DNA from: Climacteris rufus
Lineage: Eukaryota > Chordata > Aves > Passeriformes > Climacteridae
NCBI GenBank assembly: GCA_013398175.1
Contig: VZRZ01008477.1
Location: 1,048,415-1,112,414 of the forward strand
Reading direction: 5' to 3'
Length of the DNA: 64,000 nucleotides
The notes under the pieces are model-generated. The model made no database searches, was not told where the DNA came from, and worked only from the letters and a program-made list of their open reading frames with translations. How positions within the stretch are numbered: position 1 is the first letter of the stretch; each line of letters begins with the position of its first letter. The translations under genes were made by a program, and so were the position numbers. Of this stretch, positions 23,570 to 37,000 are shown piece after piece.

Positions 23570-26034
23570 CTGAGATCACAAGGAAATAAAAAACCACAAT
23601 GCCACTGAGCAGACCATTGCTGATCCAAATGACCACAGTTTTTGCATTCTGTTTCTGACACACTCCCAGATTTGGTAAGTCACAGCACCACTTTGTGACA
23701 CAGGGTCCTCCTCCAGAGGCTGCAGGATAAAACCATCAAAATAACCTTCTTAAGTTCCCACATGTTTTAACCACCCCTACTACTTTAGTGCAGACCATTT
23801 CTTGGTGAGATCAAAGCTCTGTATCCAGCTATTGGCTGTATTTCACCTGGAATATCTTCCAAACTCAGTAAGAGGCCATGCATTTTCTTGTACCTGGGAT
23901 GTCTTCCTGTGTATTCTTTTCTCCACATGTAACTGGGAAGACAACCAACCTTCTTGATGACATGAAAGAAATAATCTTTTAGTAACTGGAATCTTTTAAA
24001 AATATCTTGGCAAAGAGAGGAGTACTTGCTATTCCTTCCCACCTCTGTGGTGTCTTAAATCTTCTATATATTGTAACTATCTGTAGCTGCAGAACGCTTG
24101 GTCAAAGCAATTAAAACGCCTTGAAGTGAGTGATGGCAAGTTCAAAGACACAGCTAGCACGGGATGAAACACAAACCAACCTGAAATAAAACATTTTTTG
24201 CCTGTAAAAGAGTTCAAGGTATACGATCACAGGAAGAAATTCACAAGAATTATCCTTAACTCTCTTGACAGACATACATGCCAGCCACCCAAGAGGTTAG
24301 TGAAAGATGCCTGAGGATCACATGGGAGATTCCTGGGCCACAGAATCTATCAAAATCTCACAACACACATCTGTCTTCATCAGGGAAGAAGACACCGTTG
24401 CTGGGTAAATAATTTAATGATAAAGCCTTTCTGTTTACACAGCTGATTTTTGAACAAGTAACATGAAGAAACGTCTGAACATGCACCTCCGAGGAATGGC
24501 TCACCTGCATCAAACCTTCCTGCTACTTGCAGAAGTCATGAGGGCAAAGGTTTTCTCCCTTGACAGGGTAAATTTACAGTCAGACTTTTAAATGGCTTCA
24601 AGCCATAAGACCTGGAAAATCTCCCCCTTTCCACCACTGCAAATTTTATCCTGGCAAATAAAGGTCACATATATTAAAATAATAAATAATTTTTAAAAAA
24701 AGTTTTAAAAAGTGGTCTTGAAAGCAAAGCCTACAGCTCATCAACACAAGTCCTCTTCTTTGCTTTGAACTCTCAAGATGCATTAGGATTTCCAAAATTT
24801 CATGTGAGGTAAAGAAGGTAGGTTACATATGCAGCAACTCTATACTGTGATGAGAGTGCACCAAAATACATGCTGTGTTTAGTTTAGAAGGCTGCAGCAT
24901 TGAAATACCCAATTTCAAAGCAGCTAAATCCAGTACCAGTAGCAGCCCAGCACAGCATGTAGCTCCACACTTCAAGAGCTAACTTGTTAATTCAAGAGTT
25001 AACTTGTTATTCCTACATTGTTTTTCGGACTGCAATACAAAAGTATTCTTCAAGACACAGAAATGAAGGATGCAACTATGAATCTTAGCAAGGTAATTAA
25101 ATAACAGGAAGAATACAGACACGGATACACTGAAGCCTGCAAACCCAAAACTGAACATTCCTGTGATAGTGCTGACATTTCTCTTGAAACATCTCATGCA
25201 TTCAAGATTGAAAATTTGTCCCAATAACAACTTTCAAGAAGAACAAGAAGCAAAACTCAAAATGACCCCATCTCATTTTCTTTGAAGTGACAGCTTTTAT
25301 TTCTATCACTAATATTATTTTGTTCAAATTAGAGTAAGATAAGATATTTCAGTTCGGAGGAACTTACAACAACCATCTGTCCAAAATTTAAAGCATTTTC
25401 TTAAGGGCACTGTCCAAGCGCCTCTTAAACACTGACAGCTTTGGGGCATTGACCACCCTCTAGGAAGCCTGTTGCAGTGTTTGACCACCCTCTCAGTAAA
25501 GAAATGTTTCCTAATGTCCAATGTGAACCAATGTCCATCTTGAACCATTCCCACACATCCTATCACTGGATACCAGGGAGAGGAAATCAGCACCTCCCTC
25601 TCCATTTCTACTCCTCAAGGCAACAAGGTCACCCCTTTGCTCCAAACTAGACAAGTCAAAAGTTCTCAGCCACTTCTCAAAGAATATACCTTCCAGCCCT
25701 TGCACCAGTTTTGCTGCCCTCCTCTGGATGATTTCAAGGACTTTAACATCCAGTATTTGCTTAATTAACATTCATCCAGTCTAATGGAAGACTGTAAACT
25801 GACAGACATCAAGTCTTCTGTTTATAGCACAGGTGTAATACCTTCCCTGGCTTCACTGAGGCTTTTCTGGGGACTGACAGTCCAAGTAGTTACGCTAATG
25901 TGTGACACCAGACCTGTGGATTACTCAAGGACTGTGATCTTTAACCACCTTTGTCAATCCACTCCCTTCATGTACCTCCTTATCTACTTCTATTCTGATG
26001 AGCATTAAAAGTGTCAGACCACCATATGACATAC
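23570..26034 (-). other. GLP1R: GLP1R intron 10
   Basis: A 2.5-kb intron. It contains a CR1 fragment (25330-25775) and an imperfect short tandem duplication near 24973-25012. Otherwise AT-rich, with nothing recognised. Confidence 0.8.
25330..25775 (-). mobile_element. CR1 LINE, older 3' fragment
   Basis: In - orientation, shifted frames still read like the end of CR1 reverse transcriptase and its 3' domain: QRRAAKLVQGLEGIFFEKWL, SLEQRGDLVAL, LDIRKHFFTERVVKHCNRLP. Many substitutions and the absence of a clear terminal octamer repeat point to an old copy. It is in the same orientation as GLP1R. Confidence 0.85.
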
Positions 26035-26123
26035 CTGCATTTTATGTCAGTTTTGCACATCAAATTAGCCTGTAGTTTGGAGATGATGATGCATATAACT
26101 CTGATAAAGATGAGGAAATTTAC
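26035..26123 (-). CDS. GLP1R: GLP1R exon 10: TM5 and ICL3
   Basis: An 89-nt exon encoding VNFLIFIRVICIIISKLQAN and then LMCKTDIKC plus the first two bases of an Arg codon. It carries the conserved TM5 N-F-L-I-F and the third intracellular loop, which contacts Gs in the family. Human GLP1R has SKLKAN here; this copy has SKLQAN (human position 336, Lys to Gln). Acceptor is ccag, donor gtatgt. Confidence 0.96.
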
Positions 26124-26831
26124 CTGGAAAAATGAAAAAAGTATTTATATGACCATCAACATACACAAGCTTAAGTAACCGAAAAAGCTGGTTTGTGTAT
26201 GCATGTAGGTCTCTGTGCATCCTGCTACACAGCAGCTGCAGAATTTACCATGGGACTCCTTGCTAAGGAATTGTGGTCTAAATACACACTGTGAACACAC
26301 AAGTCACCTTTGAAAACACAGGCACTTCATTAAACAAAGCAGGGGAGCCTACTTACTCTCTGGGGAGTGAGACACAGTAAAGGTGCAGGCCGGCCCATTT
26401 GCCATGTCTGGAGGTCTAAGCCTGATCCACCATCGTGGATGCAGAACAGGGTATTTCTACACAATCCCACACATTTTGTGGCTCTTTTATAGCCCAGTAC
26501 CTGAAATATTATCTTTAGTCTCCCTGAACTACCTTCCAAACCTTCGGCTCACAGGGGAGTTACTGGGATTGCTGCAGCATTCTGTTTTGTTACGTCCTGC
26601 CACTACAACATGACAGCACGAGGCCAAATTAAACAAACAAAATGCTGGTCTGGAATTTCAGTGACAGAAACCAACTTGGCTTCATAAAATCACATTTCTG
26701 AATGAAAATGCCAATAGCCTCAAAGGTTATTAGCCTTTGGCACATACAGTGGCCACATTTACATCTTTGTACCATCTCATGTGCTGTTCTCAGGGAAATC
26801 TGCCATCTCACCGCTCGCGCCTCAGACTCAC
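26124..26831 (-). other. GLP1R: GLP1R intron 9
   Basis: A 708-base intron with no recognised repeat or element. Confidence 0.8.
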
Positions 26832-26901
26832 CCCAATGGCGATGAGAATGGGCAGTCGGATGATCAACCAGTAATTCATGTTATAGTTTCTGGTCCAGCA
26901 A
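26832..26901 (-). CDS. GLP1R: GLP1R exon 9: ECL2 and start of TM5
   Basis: A 70-nt exon encoding (G)CWTRNYNMNYWLIIRLPIL and then IAIG. The Cys aligns with Cys296, which forms the conserved disulfide with Cys226 at the top of TM3. Trp297, Arg299, Asn300 and Arg310, important for GLP-1 binding in human, are all retained. Acceptor is attag, donor gtgagt. It starts by completing a split Gly codon and ends at phase 0. Confidence 0.96.
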
Positions 26902-29900
26902 CTAATAAGAGGATAAAAAGGAGACAAGAAGGAAAATTTTCAGTACATTACTAAAATCTCCTGCTTTTCATGCTGTTCCAGCTATGCAGATGGAAAACAA
27001 TATTAAGGACTAGATACTAGGAAAGCACATAATGCTGACATGGAAACAGATGCAGTTGCTTCTTAGAAACACTGAATGCTTTGTACTATTGCAGCTATCA
27101 TAATCCAACTGGATGCTACTCACTGGCCTTTCTTGCCCACTAAAGGCTAGCTCGCCTCCACAATTTGCTATGAATTATCATCCATTAATTGTGAAGATTT
27201 ACTCCATTAAAACCAAGGTTGAATTTGTCATTTGGCTGAAAGGAGAAGGGGGGTGAATCTATTTGAGTCAGATCTTTCCTGACATTCCTAGCCTCCTCTT
27301 TCTGCACTATTTTTTATTATTCTTCAGTCTCCAATGTCAGATCACCTTATCTAACTGCTTGTTAGCTCTCTATCCCATTACTTACCATCCTTATTCCTAT
27401 ATCAGTATTGAGATCAGTCCTCTATTTTATTTGTCCTTATTCTCAAAAAGGAGTTCCTAATTTCAACCAGAGAAAAGCAAGTGAAGCCACAAACTACACT
27501 TCCTTTAGTGCCTATGCACAAGGTTTCAGACCCACAAGGAGTTTTAAAAATTATAACCAAGTAAAATCAAAGATGAGAGCAATAGTTCCTAACTTTTGTT
27601 GACCTGAGCCCTCTGCTAAGTAACATGCTGCAGGCAATATAATACTTCATTTTCCACATGAGCCTCTATTTAGCATTTTAAATTCCTGTCTCCGTGTGTA
27701 ATACAGGAGAAAAACGACAAGAAAAGTGATGCCTAGCAGCCACAATTTGAAGTGAACCTTACACTGAAGGGGTTTGTATACCTAGCTCTTTTTGGTCCTA
27801 CTCTGGCCACAGCCAGCCAGCACCACTGTCTGATGGGCCATATCTGTGCATGATGGTCCACGTGTTAGGGCAGTGCTCACATGCCACTTCAATTGTTGCT
27901 GCAGCGACAGCATTCTTAATATTTCTATGAAATAACTTTGTTAGCCTCCTGCCATATTGCTCAGCATTACTCAAAAGCAACACCCACCAGTAAAACCAGC
28001 AGGTTTCTGAGCTACACGAGCTGTGAAACATAAACTAGGAAACAGCACTACGTAAAACACAGGTTCTGTCCCAAAAAACGTTTCTCTTCATCTCCAAATC
28101 TCATCTGCCAAAATATACATATGCACAATTTTCCTTCACGTTTCTTAACAGACCTATATAAGTTCACCTTGGGTGATGGTGGTGGTGCTGAAACCCTCCC
28201 CTGCCCTGTAGTGGAAGAGTCTAAGAGAAAAGAGCAAACTATGCAGCACGTGGGAGGGACCCATGCTACAGACACACATCCACCTGCAAGTCTGAGAAGG
28301 GCTCAGGATTTCATTTGTTCTTTTAATTTGAGTTTAATGCATATAAAAAGCATATTCTTGCCACCAGCAGCTCTACAACCCCCAGTTCATTTTTATTTTA
28401 GGTATTGGGAAAAAAAAGGTGTGTAGACTGTGTGCTGTCAGTGTACCTGTACCTGAGCTGGAATCTGAGTAACAGAACTTCTTTATTGGTACATGTGACT
28501 GGGAGCCAGCTTCCTGGAGCCTTTGAAATTAATTTTATTTGAACCCCTCAAGACTGATGAGATAATAGGCATGGCTGGAAGTGGAGATCAAATTTTTTCA
28601 GTAGCTGCAGCAAATGCAGAGGCAATTAAAAATTTCTTTCTAATAACAGAGGCTGAGAAACAATTCTTTACATTAACTCTGCTACATTTCTCTGTGTGTT
28701 AATTTACTTCCTGTGGCACACATCAGTTTTAGCTACCTTTAAATTTATACAAGTATGTGCAATAAAAAAATCATTACAGGTTAATTAAGGTGTCATGACT
28801 ATTGAAGCATCCAGAAAATAAAATTGGCAGATCTCTTACATGATTTCTTGCCCGTCTGCGCTTTTTGTGATTGCCACACTGATAAATATACCAATATCTA
28901 CTGTGCTTGGGATCTATCCCTACAGTTTACTCAGCACCACTCAAAAGATGCTTGGCAACTAATAGCCTCAGAGCCATGAATGGAGAATTTGTCCAGTGAA
29001 AGAAAATGCTACTGGGATGTTTCTGCCTTTGCTTACCAATCCAGTATTCTTTTTCTAAAAGTGAAAACACTGAATTTTTACCTTGAAGAGGTACAGTTGA
29101 ATGGGGAAAAAAGGACTGAAGGCTGGCTCTTTTGCTCCCATACTTAATTGCAGACAGAAACAAAAATGTGCAACTATGAACTTTTTCGGCACACTCTAAT
29201 AATTAAGAAGAACAATTTATCTTCTATTGTATTTGTAATCTAGACAAAATATTTTTCAATTGCTCACTTTTTAAAACAACAGTTGCTTTCTAAAGGAGTT
29301 TATACTTGCACATGCAAGGAAAGAAGTGCAGCCAGTGTGCAGCCAAGTCTTGCAGGCTTCAGTCCTTCATTCAGATGGCTATGTTCACAAACTGCTTCAA
29401 ATTTCCAGCCCTGACCACATTTATTTCCTGTTATTCTTCATAGCCAGGGAAGTAGTTAAAACACAAATGAAATTTACAGCCCACTGCACGGTGACAGAGC
29501 TATGGCAAACAGCATGAAAGATCCTCCTGGCTGCTCTAGCAAATGCCTGCCCAAGGCACAGAAATCTTGCCTTTCAGAGCAGCTGCTGCACATGGTTATT
29601 TATTGCTGTATTTTACAAATATTTAGACAAGATTTAGAAAATTCAATAAGGTGCAGAATTGCCCCTTTTAAGGTCTGCTGAAGGCAGTGAATGACAGTTT
29701 TCCTTAATAGAAAACATAAATCAGCTCTGAGCACCGCATAATGTAGGAGGCTCAGCATGATCACTTTGAATACATTTTCTACATCAGTGGGAAGATAAGT
29801 CCATGGAATGTCGCCGTTCAGAGACTGCATGTTCTCTACACCTATTCTGATAATTTCAACAAAACCTGCAATTCATCAGTAGAGCCACAATCTTACTCCA

Positions 29901-31001
29901 GAATATTATCAAGTCAACATTGAAAAGGAAAGTCAGACAATCCTAGCATGGCTTAAGCCAGAAAAGGCAGCTTTGACTGAACTGGTTCAGTGCTATGAGG
30001 AACACAAAAAAAAGCTGGTTCTTAATACTCATGAACACCAGAAAACAGTCTGGGGGTGGCTCTCACTACACTGAATTTTCACATTGCAGCATCTCTCCAG
30101 CAAGAATTGTGTCTGGGAGAAAAAAGAAAAAAAAAAGAGGGAGGGGAAAAAAGAATCTTCTACAGAAGTGCTGGCTGGGTCATCTGGAAACTAAATAGGA
30201 GGAAAACCCACTCAATAGTACATTTATAATAAAAATAAAACAGCATAGATTTATTTATTTAATCACAAAAAAAGCTACCCAAATATTTCTAGGCAGCCAC
30301 TGTCTCTAAAAAGAGGAAGCCACTTTCTCCATTAAAAGAAAAAACAAAGCAAAACAACAAACCAACAAACTGCAATGCTATTTGGTACATGAAGCATATA
30401 CAAAGGTAGGTTTTTTTCAGAACAGCCACTGTGGTAAAAATGGACAAGAAGTATTTTGTGTTTTACAGCAGTCTTGTGCGTGGCATAGTTGACTTCAGCA
30501 AGACTAACGTAAGCAGACAGAGAATGTACCTTTATTTTAAGAAAATCTAAATAATAGGAGCTTAAACAAGAACAGGTAATCGCCTCTCTGCTGCTAGGCA
30601 TAAGCTAATCACTACAAATCACAGGCAGAATCCTGTGAGAGGTTGCTGCCTTCCTCTGAAACAACTGTAAAGGCTACTGCCAAAGGCACAGTATCAAGAG
30701 TGGTCTTGGTTGAGTATGATGACTTTTACTGTTGATACTGTAAGTACAGAAAAACAAAACATACCTTTCCTTGACCTGCAAAAGAATAGATTCATTCAGA
30801 CACGCAGAAAATTCTGATCAGAAAAAAACATATGCTCCTTTCTGAAATGTTATGCAAGACCTTCAGACAAAACAGAAGCAATTATGTGAGGTATCAGCAC
30901 ATTGCCAAAGCAAACCACAGCGAACAGAAAGCAAACAATGACCTGCTGGTGCACACATACAGCGCAAATGAGGTAGCTAGAAAAATGAGAACAAAACCAA
31001 C
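26902..31001 (-). other. GLP1R: GLP1R intron 8
   Basis: A 4.1-kb intron, AT-rich, with A-rich runs near 30120-30160. No transposon or other exon recognised. Its 5' splice site is unusual (GTTGGT). Confidence 0.75.
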
Positions 31002-31062
31002 CCCTCATCTTCATAAAGGTACTTGACAGTTCCCCAGAGGATAACAAACAGCATTGGCACAC
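31002..31062 (-). CDS. GLP1R: GLP1R exon 8: TM4 outer half and ECL2 start
   Basis: A 61-nt exon, the same length as the human one. It encodes VPMLFVILWGTVKYLYEDE with split Gly codons at both ends. Human has VPLLFVVPWGIVKYLYEDE, so the bird copy has Leu for the usual Pro (human position 283) and Thr for Ile286, while Trp284 and Lys288 are kept. The acceptor (ctttccag) is normal. The donor reads GG|GTTGGT, which lacks the usual purine at +3 and A at +4. Length, phase and content leave little doubt that this is the real exon. Confidence 0.93.
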
Positions 31063-34000
31063 CTGGAAAGAGAGGAGACAAGGCTGACATTGACATTGAG
31101 ACTGGGAAAAGCAGCAAGGAAGGAAACTCCCTCTTCCCCCTCATAATGATGAGCAAAAAAATTAACTGGTGTCAGGGCTGCAGCTCCTATGCAACGCAGA
31201 TTGCCATCAACAGTGGGCTCCCACCTAGTTCCCAAGAGGCATGAAAAATGAACAACACCACAATTTCCCCATATAAGGTGCTTACCACCTGTTCCATGGA
31301 AAGTTTGACAGAGGGGCCAAGGGAATTCAATTTCTGGAAGCTCTTCTAGTCTCTGTACTCACACTAGAGAGGGGTGCAGTGTGCTCTGACCAAAACTTTT
31401 GTGTACAAATTTCTGGTTGTTGGTCACCTACACTCTACTCAGGCAGCACCAAGCCCAGGCTGCCTAGTGATTCAAGGCTGAAGCACACCTAGCCCCACAA
31501 CACCTCTTGACAGAGGGAGTGTGGGCACACCCAAGCTCCGGCTGTGGTACAGATGTGGACTTGAGTGGCTGCAGCAAAGATGGCAAAGGAAGCTGGCTGT
31601 GAGAAGAGGCTTGGCCCTACCCTTATCTGGGACTGCAAGGGCTACAGCTGGTCAGTTGATCTGGGGTGTAAAGGGAAGAGAGACAAGCCAAATAAGCTGG
31701 CACTCATGACCCGCTTTAAGAGGTCAAAGGCTCCCTAATTTATTTCTTTCACTTATGAAACGCCTAGGTCACAAAAAATAATTTTATAGTGTATCGACTA
31801 ACCAATACTCCGTACAGGGAATGTCAAAAAAGCACATAAGGAAGGTTGTGACTCAGAAAGCAGGATGAGGAATTTCTGCCCAAGGATGGATCAAGATGGT
31901 CTAATTCCTCTGTGTACCTCCTTGGACAGTGTCTGATGCCATATGTGCATTTTATAGAAAAGGAAACATTTAGTGTACTTTGTTACTCCATTCCTAAGAA
32001 CCAATATCGTAAGGGACCATAAGAACACCGCGGTGCAGCAGTAAGTCCTGCACAGGCCAAATACACAGTTTGTGGCAGCAGAAGCCACAGGGAAATTGGT
32101 GATCTCCCACAGTCTGAGTATCTCAAGAAGTTATCTGTATTGGGTATTACCAGTAAAAAACCTTCTCTCTTTTTGTAGTATAGAATTTCTCTGCTATTAG
32201 AACAGCTAAATATTACAGACACAGAAAAACAATATTCTCCTTAATCAGTTAAAGGAAAAGGAAAAGAATACAGAGCAGCAAGAAAAAAATGCCAATAATT
32301 AGAATAATAGCAAAGAAAATGAACTGAGTAGAGATTATTTGGGCAAGTGGCTAACATGTTCCATGGATTTACTTGATACTGAGAATATACAATATTTTGG
32401 GAGCAAAGTTACTAAAAACTTTATGCTGCCTTGATAGTGGCATAGAGAGATTAAGAACAGGCTCACTGCAAATCACTTCCAAACCAAATGAGACTTTGAT
32501 TCATAGAAACAAATTATAGTTTGAATTATTTCTTTCTTGACTTTGCTGAGAATTAAGACATCTTAATATGAAACCTACAGGATAAGACACGAACACTGAG
32601 AGAACAAAGGCTGTCTGTCAGTGGGTATCTGATATGATAGATCAAGTCATAACAATAGTGATTTGTGAATATCTCCATCTTCTGGATACATCAGAAATCT
32701 CTCCCTATTTAATCAAATTTCTTCACATCTGAATTGAGAACCTATTATTAATACTATATTTCAAAGAGCCTAACTAGAGGGAGGCTGGTATTATAGAATT
32801 GCATCAGCACCCTGCTATGCAAATATTATACAAATTAATAGGCAACACATATAAAGTGACTTGTTCAACATTCTGTGCCTGCTCCCACTTGTGATGCATG
32901 CCACTGGTGTCTTGGTATTGCAGCACCATCAGTCACATTACTTTCCACGCTGGCAATGCACATTTTAATCTGAGACACCAAGACTTAACAGTGCAAGATC
33001 TACATGTAAGGTTTGAACATCAGTGCAAATTCTACATGAATACCACCTGACATCTACCAAATTCACAAAGCCTTGTCCTGAGAAATGGGTGGCTCTGGAA
33101 ACTGTCTGGGACACAGTCTCAGCAGATGGGAATCGATCCAGTTTTCCAAAGACCAAGAGAAGATCTAAAGAGGAGACTGCCCCAAGAACGTTGCCTAATT
33201 CACTTTAAGCCTGTAGAAGTGATTCCATAACAGCAAAAGTGCAAGTCTGAACCATCTCTGCAATAGCTGCAGTTTGCAAGGATCACTGAGACTCTCCAAA
33301 GATTAATCAACAATCTTGACGACTAATTAGCTGGCATTAACTCGCAAAAAAAAAAAAAACCACATATTTTTCTGGTTACTTCACTCAGTCACGAGAATTT
33401 GGTTTGAGCAGGCAGAGGAAGTAAACTGTATACAGCTCCTTGAACAAACACTACAGATTACTATGTTTCATTAACAGAATTGGTGGTGTATTCCAGTCTT
33501 GGGCTCCCTACACACAACACATTTGGTGTGTTTGAGTTTCAGTCCCACACTTCTTTGTCTTGCTGCTGCTATTCAAAGTATATCAGATATCCAAGAAAAA
33601 AACTGCACTCATTTATAGGATGCATTTATTTAAGACATAGGCTAAACTCTTCCTGGTTTTGCTTTTTTGTCATACAGAAATCTCTGAGATTGATCTTTTC
33701 CTAGATTAACTGACCAGAGAAAGGTCTCTGAATTCTGGACATGGTAATGTCTACTTTTTTTTTTGTACTGCATCACTACTGAAGATGCCAGAAACTGCAA
33801 CAGCCTCCTCATGACAGCTTCTGCGATGTTAATTCTTGCAGGCTGATAGATGACCCAAAATCTTTGAACACTACATGGTGATTATGAAATCTGTCAAGTG
33901 TACTAGGAAATAAGCCTGCTGACAGCTCAACTAATAAAGTTCAACTTCAAATGACTGGGCATCTGAATTATAGGCTGCAATAATAATACATATTATGGAT

Positions 34001-37000
34001 GATGAGAAAGTAATGGAACTGCCAAATCAACATCTTAACACCCCACTGCATAAATAAGCAGCACAACCCACTTAGTTTCACTCTAGCTTATATATTCTAC
34101 ACCTGGCCAGGTGTCTGCACAGTAAGAAAAAATAAGTTAGAAAACCAGGCATTTTTCAGAATGACAAAAGGATGGGGTAGGTAAAATAAGAAAATTGTGA
34201 GAAAATCTGCACAGGTTGACATTTTCAGAATGCTCCACCATCCCTAATGAGAGGGGCAAGAAGTTCCTTGAGCTGCTAATGGAAGTTACCATGTCCTGAC
34301 AGCAGCATGTAGAAATCAGCCTCTTCATTTAATGGCTCTGAGATATTTTGGGAACAGAACAGAAAAGCTCAGGTTTGTTCTGGAACCTACAAAGTCCCCG
34401 TTTCCATGAAACGTGTCACCAGGTGATGCTATTCCATGCCATCTTCTTTCCCTTACCTCCACGTGCAAGCAAGTTTCTGTTCTTACAGATACACCGTATT
34501 TGTAGCTTTGCATTGTACCACACTTTATGTAAAGACAATTTCAGGGAAGACGTATGAGGAGCAAGCGAGTCTCCCCCCATCCTCATGTACTGATTAGAGA
34601 TTCTTCCTTGCCGCAACAACGACATGAAAGAAGGAGACAGAAACCTCTTGAGAGTAAAGGAACAAGTGTGTCGGGCCTTGCCCATCTTTCTTATATATGT
34701 GTCTAATAAATCACTGTGGATTGGAGGAGACCAAGAGCATCCCCTCAATCACACTGGTCAAAGGAAATGTCCATCAAACTTCTGTGCCCAGGAGAAAGGA
34801 ATGTAAATAAAAAGATACCGTTACAATAACATGACTATGTTTACAGAGAATGTCTGAGAGCTAGTTACAAAAGAATGATAACATCCAGAACTGCAAATGT
34901 CAGGGCAACACTTCCTGAAGTAAATTTGTCTCTGTAGGACCAGAGCACTGCCATCCTGCTGAGACCCTTAAAAAAGGACATATTCTGAATACAGCATTTT
35001 AGGACTGTTTTCAGTATTTTAGCTGTAACCAGACATCACTCATTTCCACATGTGATAAATTCAGCCTCAGAGATTATCAGGCACACCAGAAGGATACTAC
35101 TGCTGTCAGAACAATTCCAGTCCTCTTTCTCTCAGAAAGCATCCAGGATCCTCTGACTTAATCAACAGATTGATGAATTAATGCAAGAATGATGCAAATG
35201 AGGAACTGAAAGAAATGATAAATAAATACGACTAGATGTAGAAAGAGTAAAAGCACTGAAGATGTGAGAAGAAAAGATGAAACATTTTTTTTCATCCTAG
35301 GAAAGGAAAAATACGAGAGAGTTTTATCTAGAAGACAAAGAGTGAAGAGGATTAAGAGGAACTCCAGATATGCATTTCCTACAAAGATTGGTCTGGATAC
35401 AAAATCTATTTTTACATCCTTGTCTGAAACATAGTTTTCATTTGAAAAGAGAAAATAAGTGGTCAGTGCAGTGAATGTTGCTACAATGAGTTCATACTGG
35501 GCTTCTGAAGGAAAGTTTCTTACTGGCTCTGTTCCAGTCAGATCTTCCTTGCAATCAGGATGTAGATTTTGATGCCCTAGCCAGGCTTCCTGCTTTTAAT
35601 AGCTTCATTCCTCAAAGTATTCTTCCTTAGAGCAAGTTTGGATTGCCAAGGCTTGGAAGGAAGTAGATTATTTATTTTTTATGGCAATTTTCCTGTTGCA
35701 AGTGCAACTGGGTGTAAAATTGCCATAGAAGCTCAGAGAATATTTAGCTGTTTATTAACATTTTCTTCTTAGCCTTAGTGCTGAAAATGGTCTCCTGTCG
35801 TTCTTCCTGTCTGGATGTTTTACAGAGCCACTGTGCAATATTTCTGGTTTTTACCCATTCTTCCCTCCTCCTAAATGTGAGCAGATCCTTTATCCACTAA
35901 AATCTGATGATACAGCAGTGTTACAGTATAAACTGCACCTCTCCAGAGACTATTTAGTAGTACAGCACTGATAGCTTAAAGTCAATGTCAGGCTCAGTCC
36001 CTCTTCTCTTAAGCTCAGACACGATGAACACTGTGTTGGTGTCCTGGACACTGATGCAGAGCAGTCTGCACATACCAAGAAACAAACAAAACAAAAACAG
36101 TAATCGTCTTGTTCTCTGTAGTTAGGTTTGGGTTTTTCCAACCCTTTCTTATAAATGTTTTTTCTTCTCTCTAGAAAGTGAGATCCATGGGAAAAGATTT
36201 GTGAAGGAAGCATCAGGTACCAGCAGTGTACAGCAACAGTTTCTCATTTCTGCAAGCGAAAAGTTTTAGTTGCTGTTGTGATGACCCCCAGACTGAAAGC
36301 AACAACTCAACCACTTGCTCTTCCATTAGCCTACTAAAAATTTTGGTGTTTTGATGCTGCTAAGTATTTCTGCCTTTTTTTCCCCATCAGATTTGAAAAT
36401 GGCATAAACAATTGTTTTTGCAGCAAGACACGTGGAACTTAAGGTTGACACAGATGTATGAAAGTTGTTTTTACAAAGAAATAGAAGACATAAGCAACAT
36501 ATATTCCACATTAAACTAAACAGGAAAAAAATAGCACTGCCATCTCAGTGTTAAATTCAGGGCACGAAATCTTAGCAAGGAAGTGGCCATTAGGAATACA
36601 GTTACCTCACAAGTAATAGGGAAGGTTTATGGAATTCAATCAATATACGTGATGTCAATATAAATGACTCCCAATTTATAAAACTACATTCATTTCCACA
36701 GGTCAATCAAGATTTTATAACTTTTCTAGATTTTGTAAAGTACAATAACACAAGATAAACAGGCTTTTCCATTTATAAACACTTCAACAGCAAAGAATAA
36801 TTACTCATTTGAACAGATAATAAATGGACTACTGTCTAATAACTGACTTTAGAACTGACCTGATAGTATCACACAGCAAAAATGTATTTGGAATATCTTG
36901 GAACAACTGGTCTACTGTGGACTGACTCTCACAGAGAAGGGAATCTTTAGTCATAGGCTTGCCAAGCCTTTGAAGAGGGTTTTAAACTAAAGTTGCGGGG

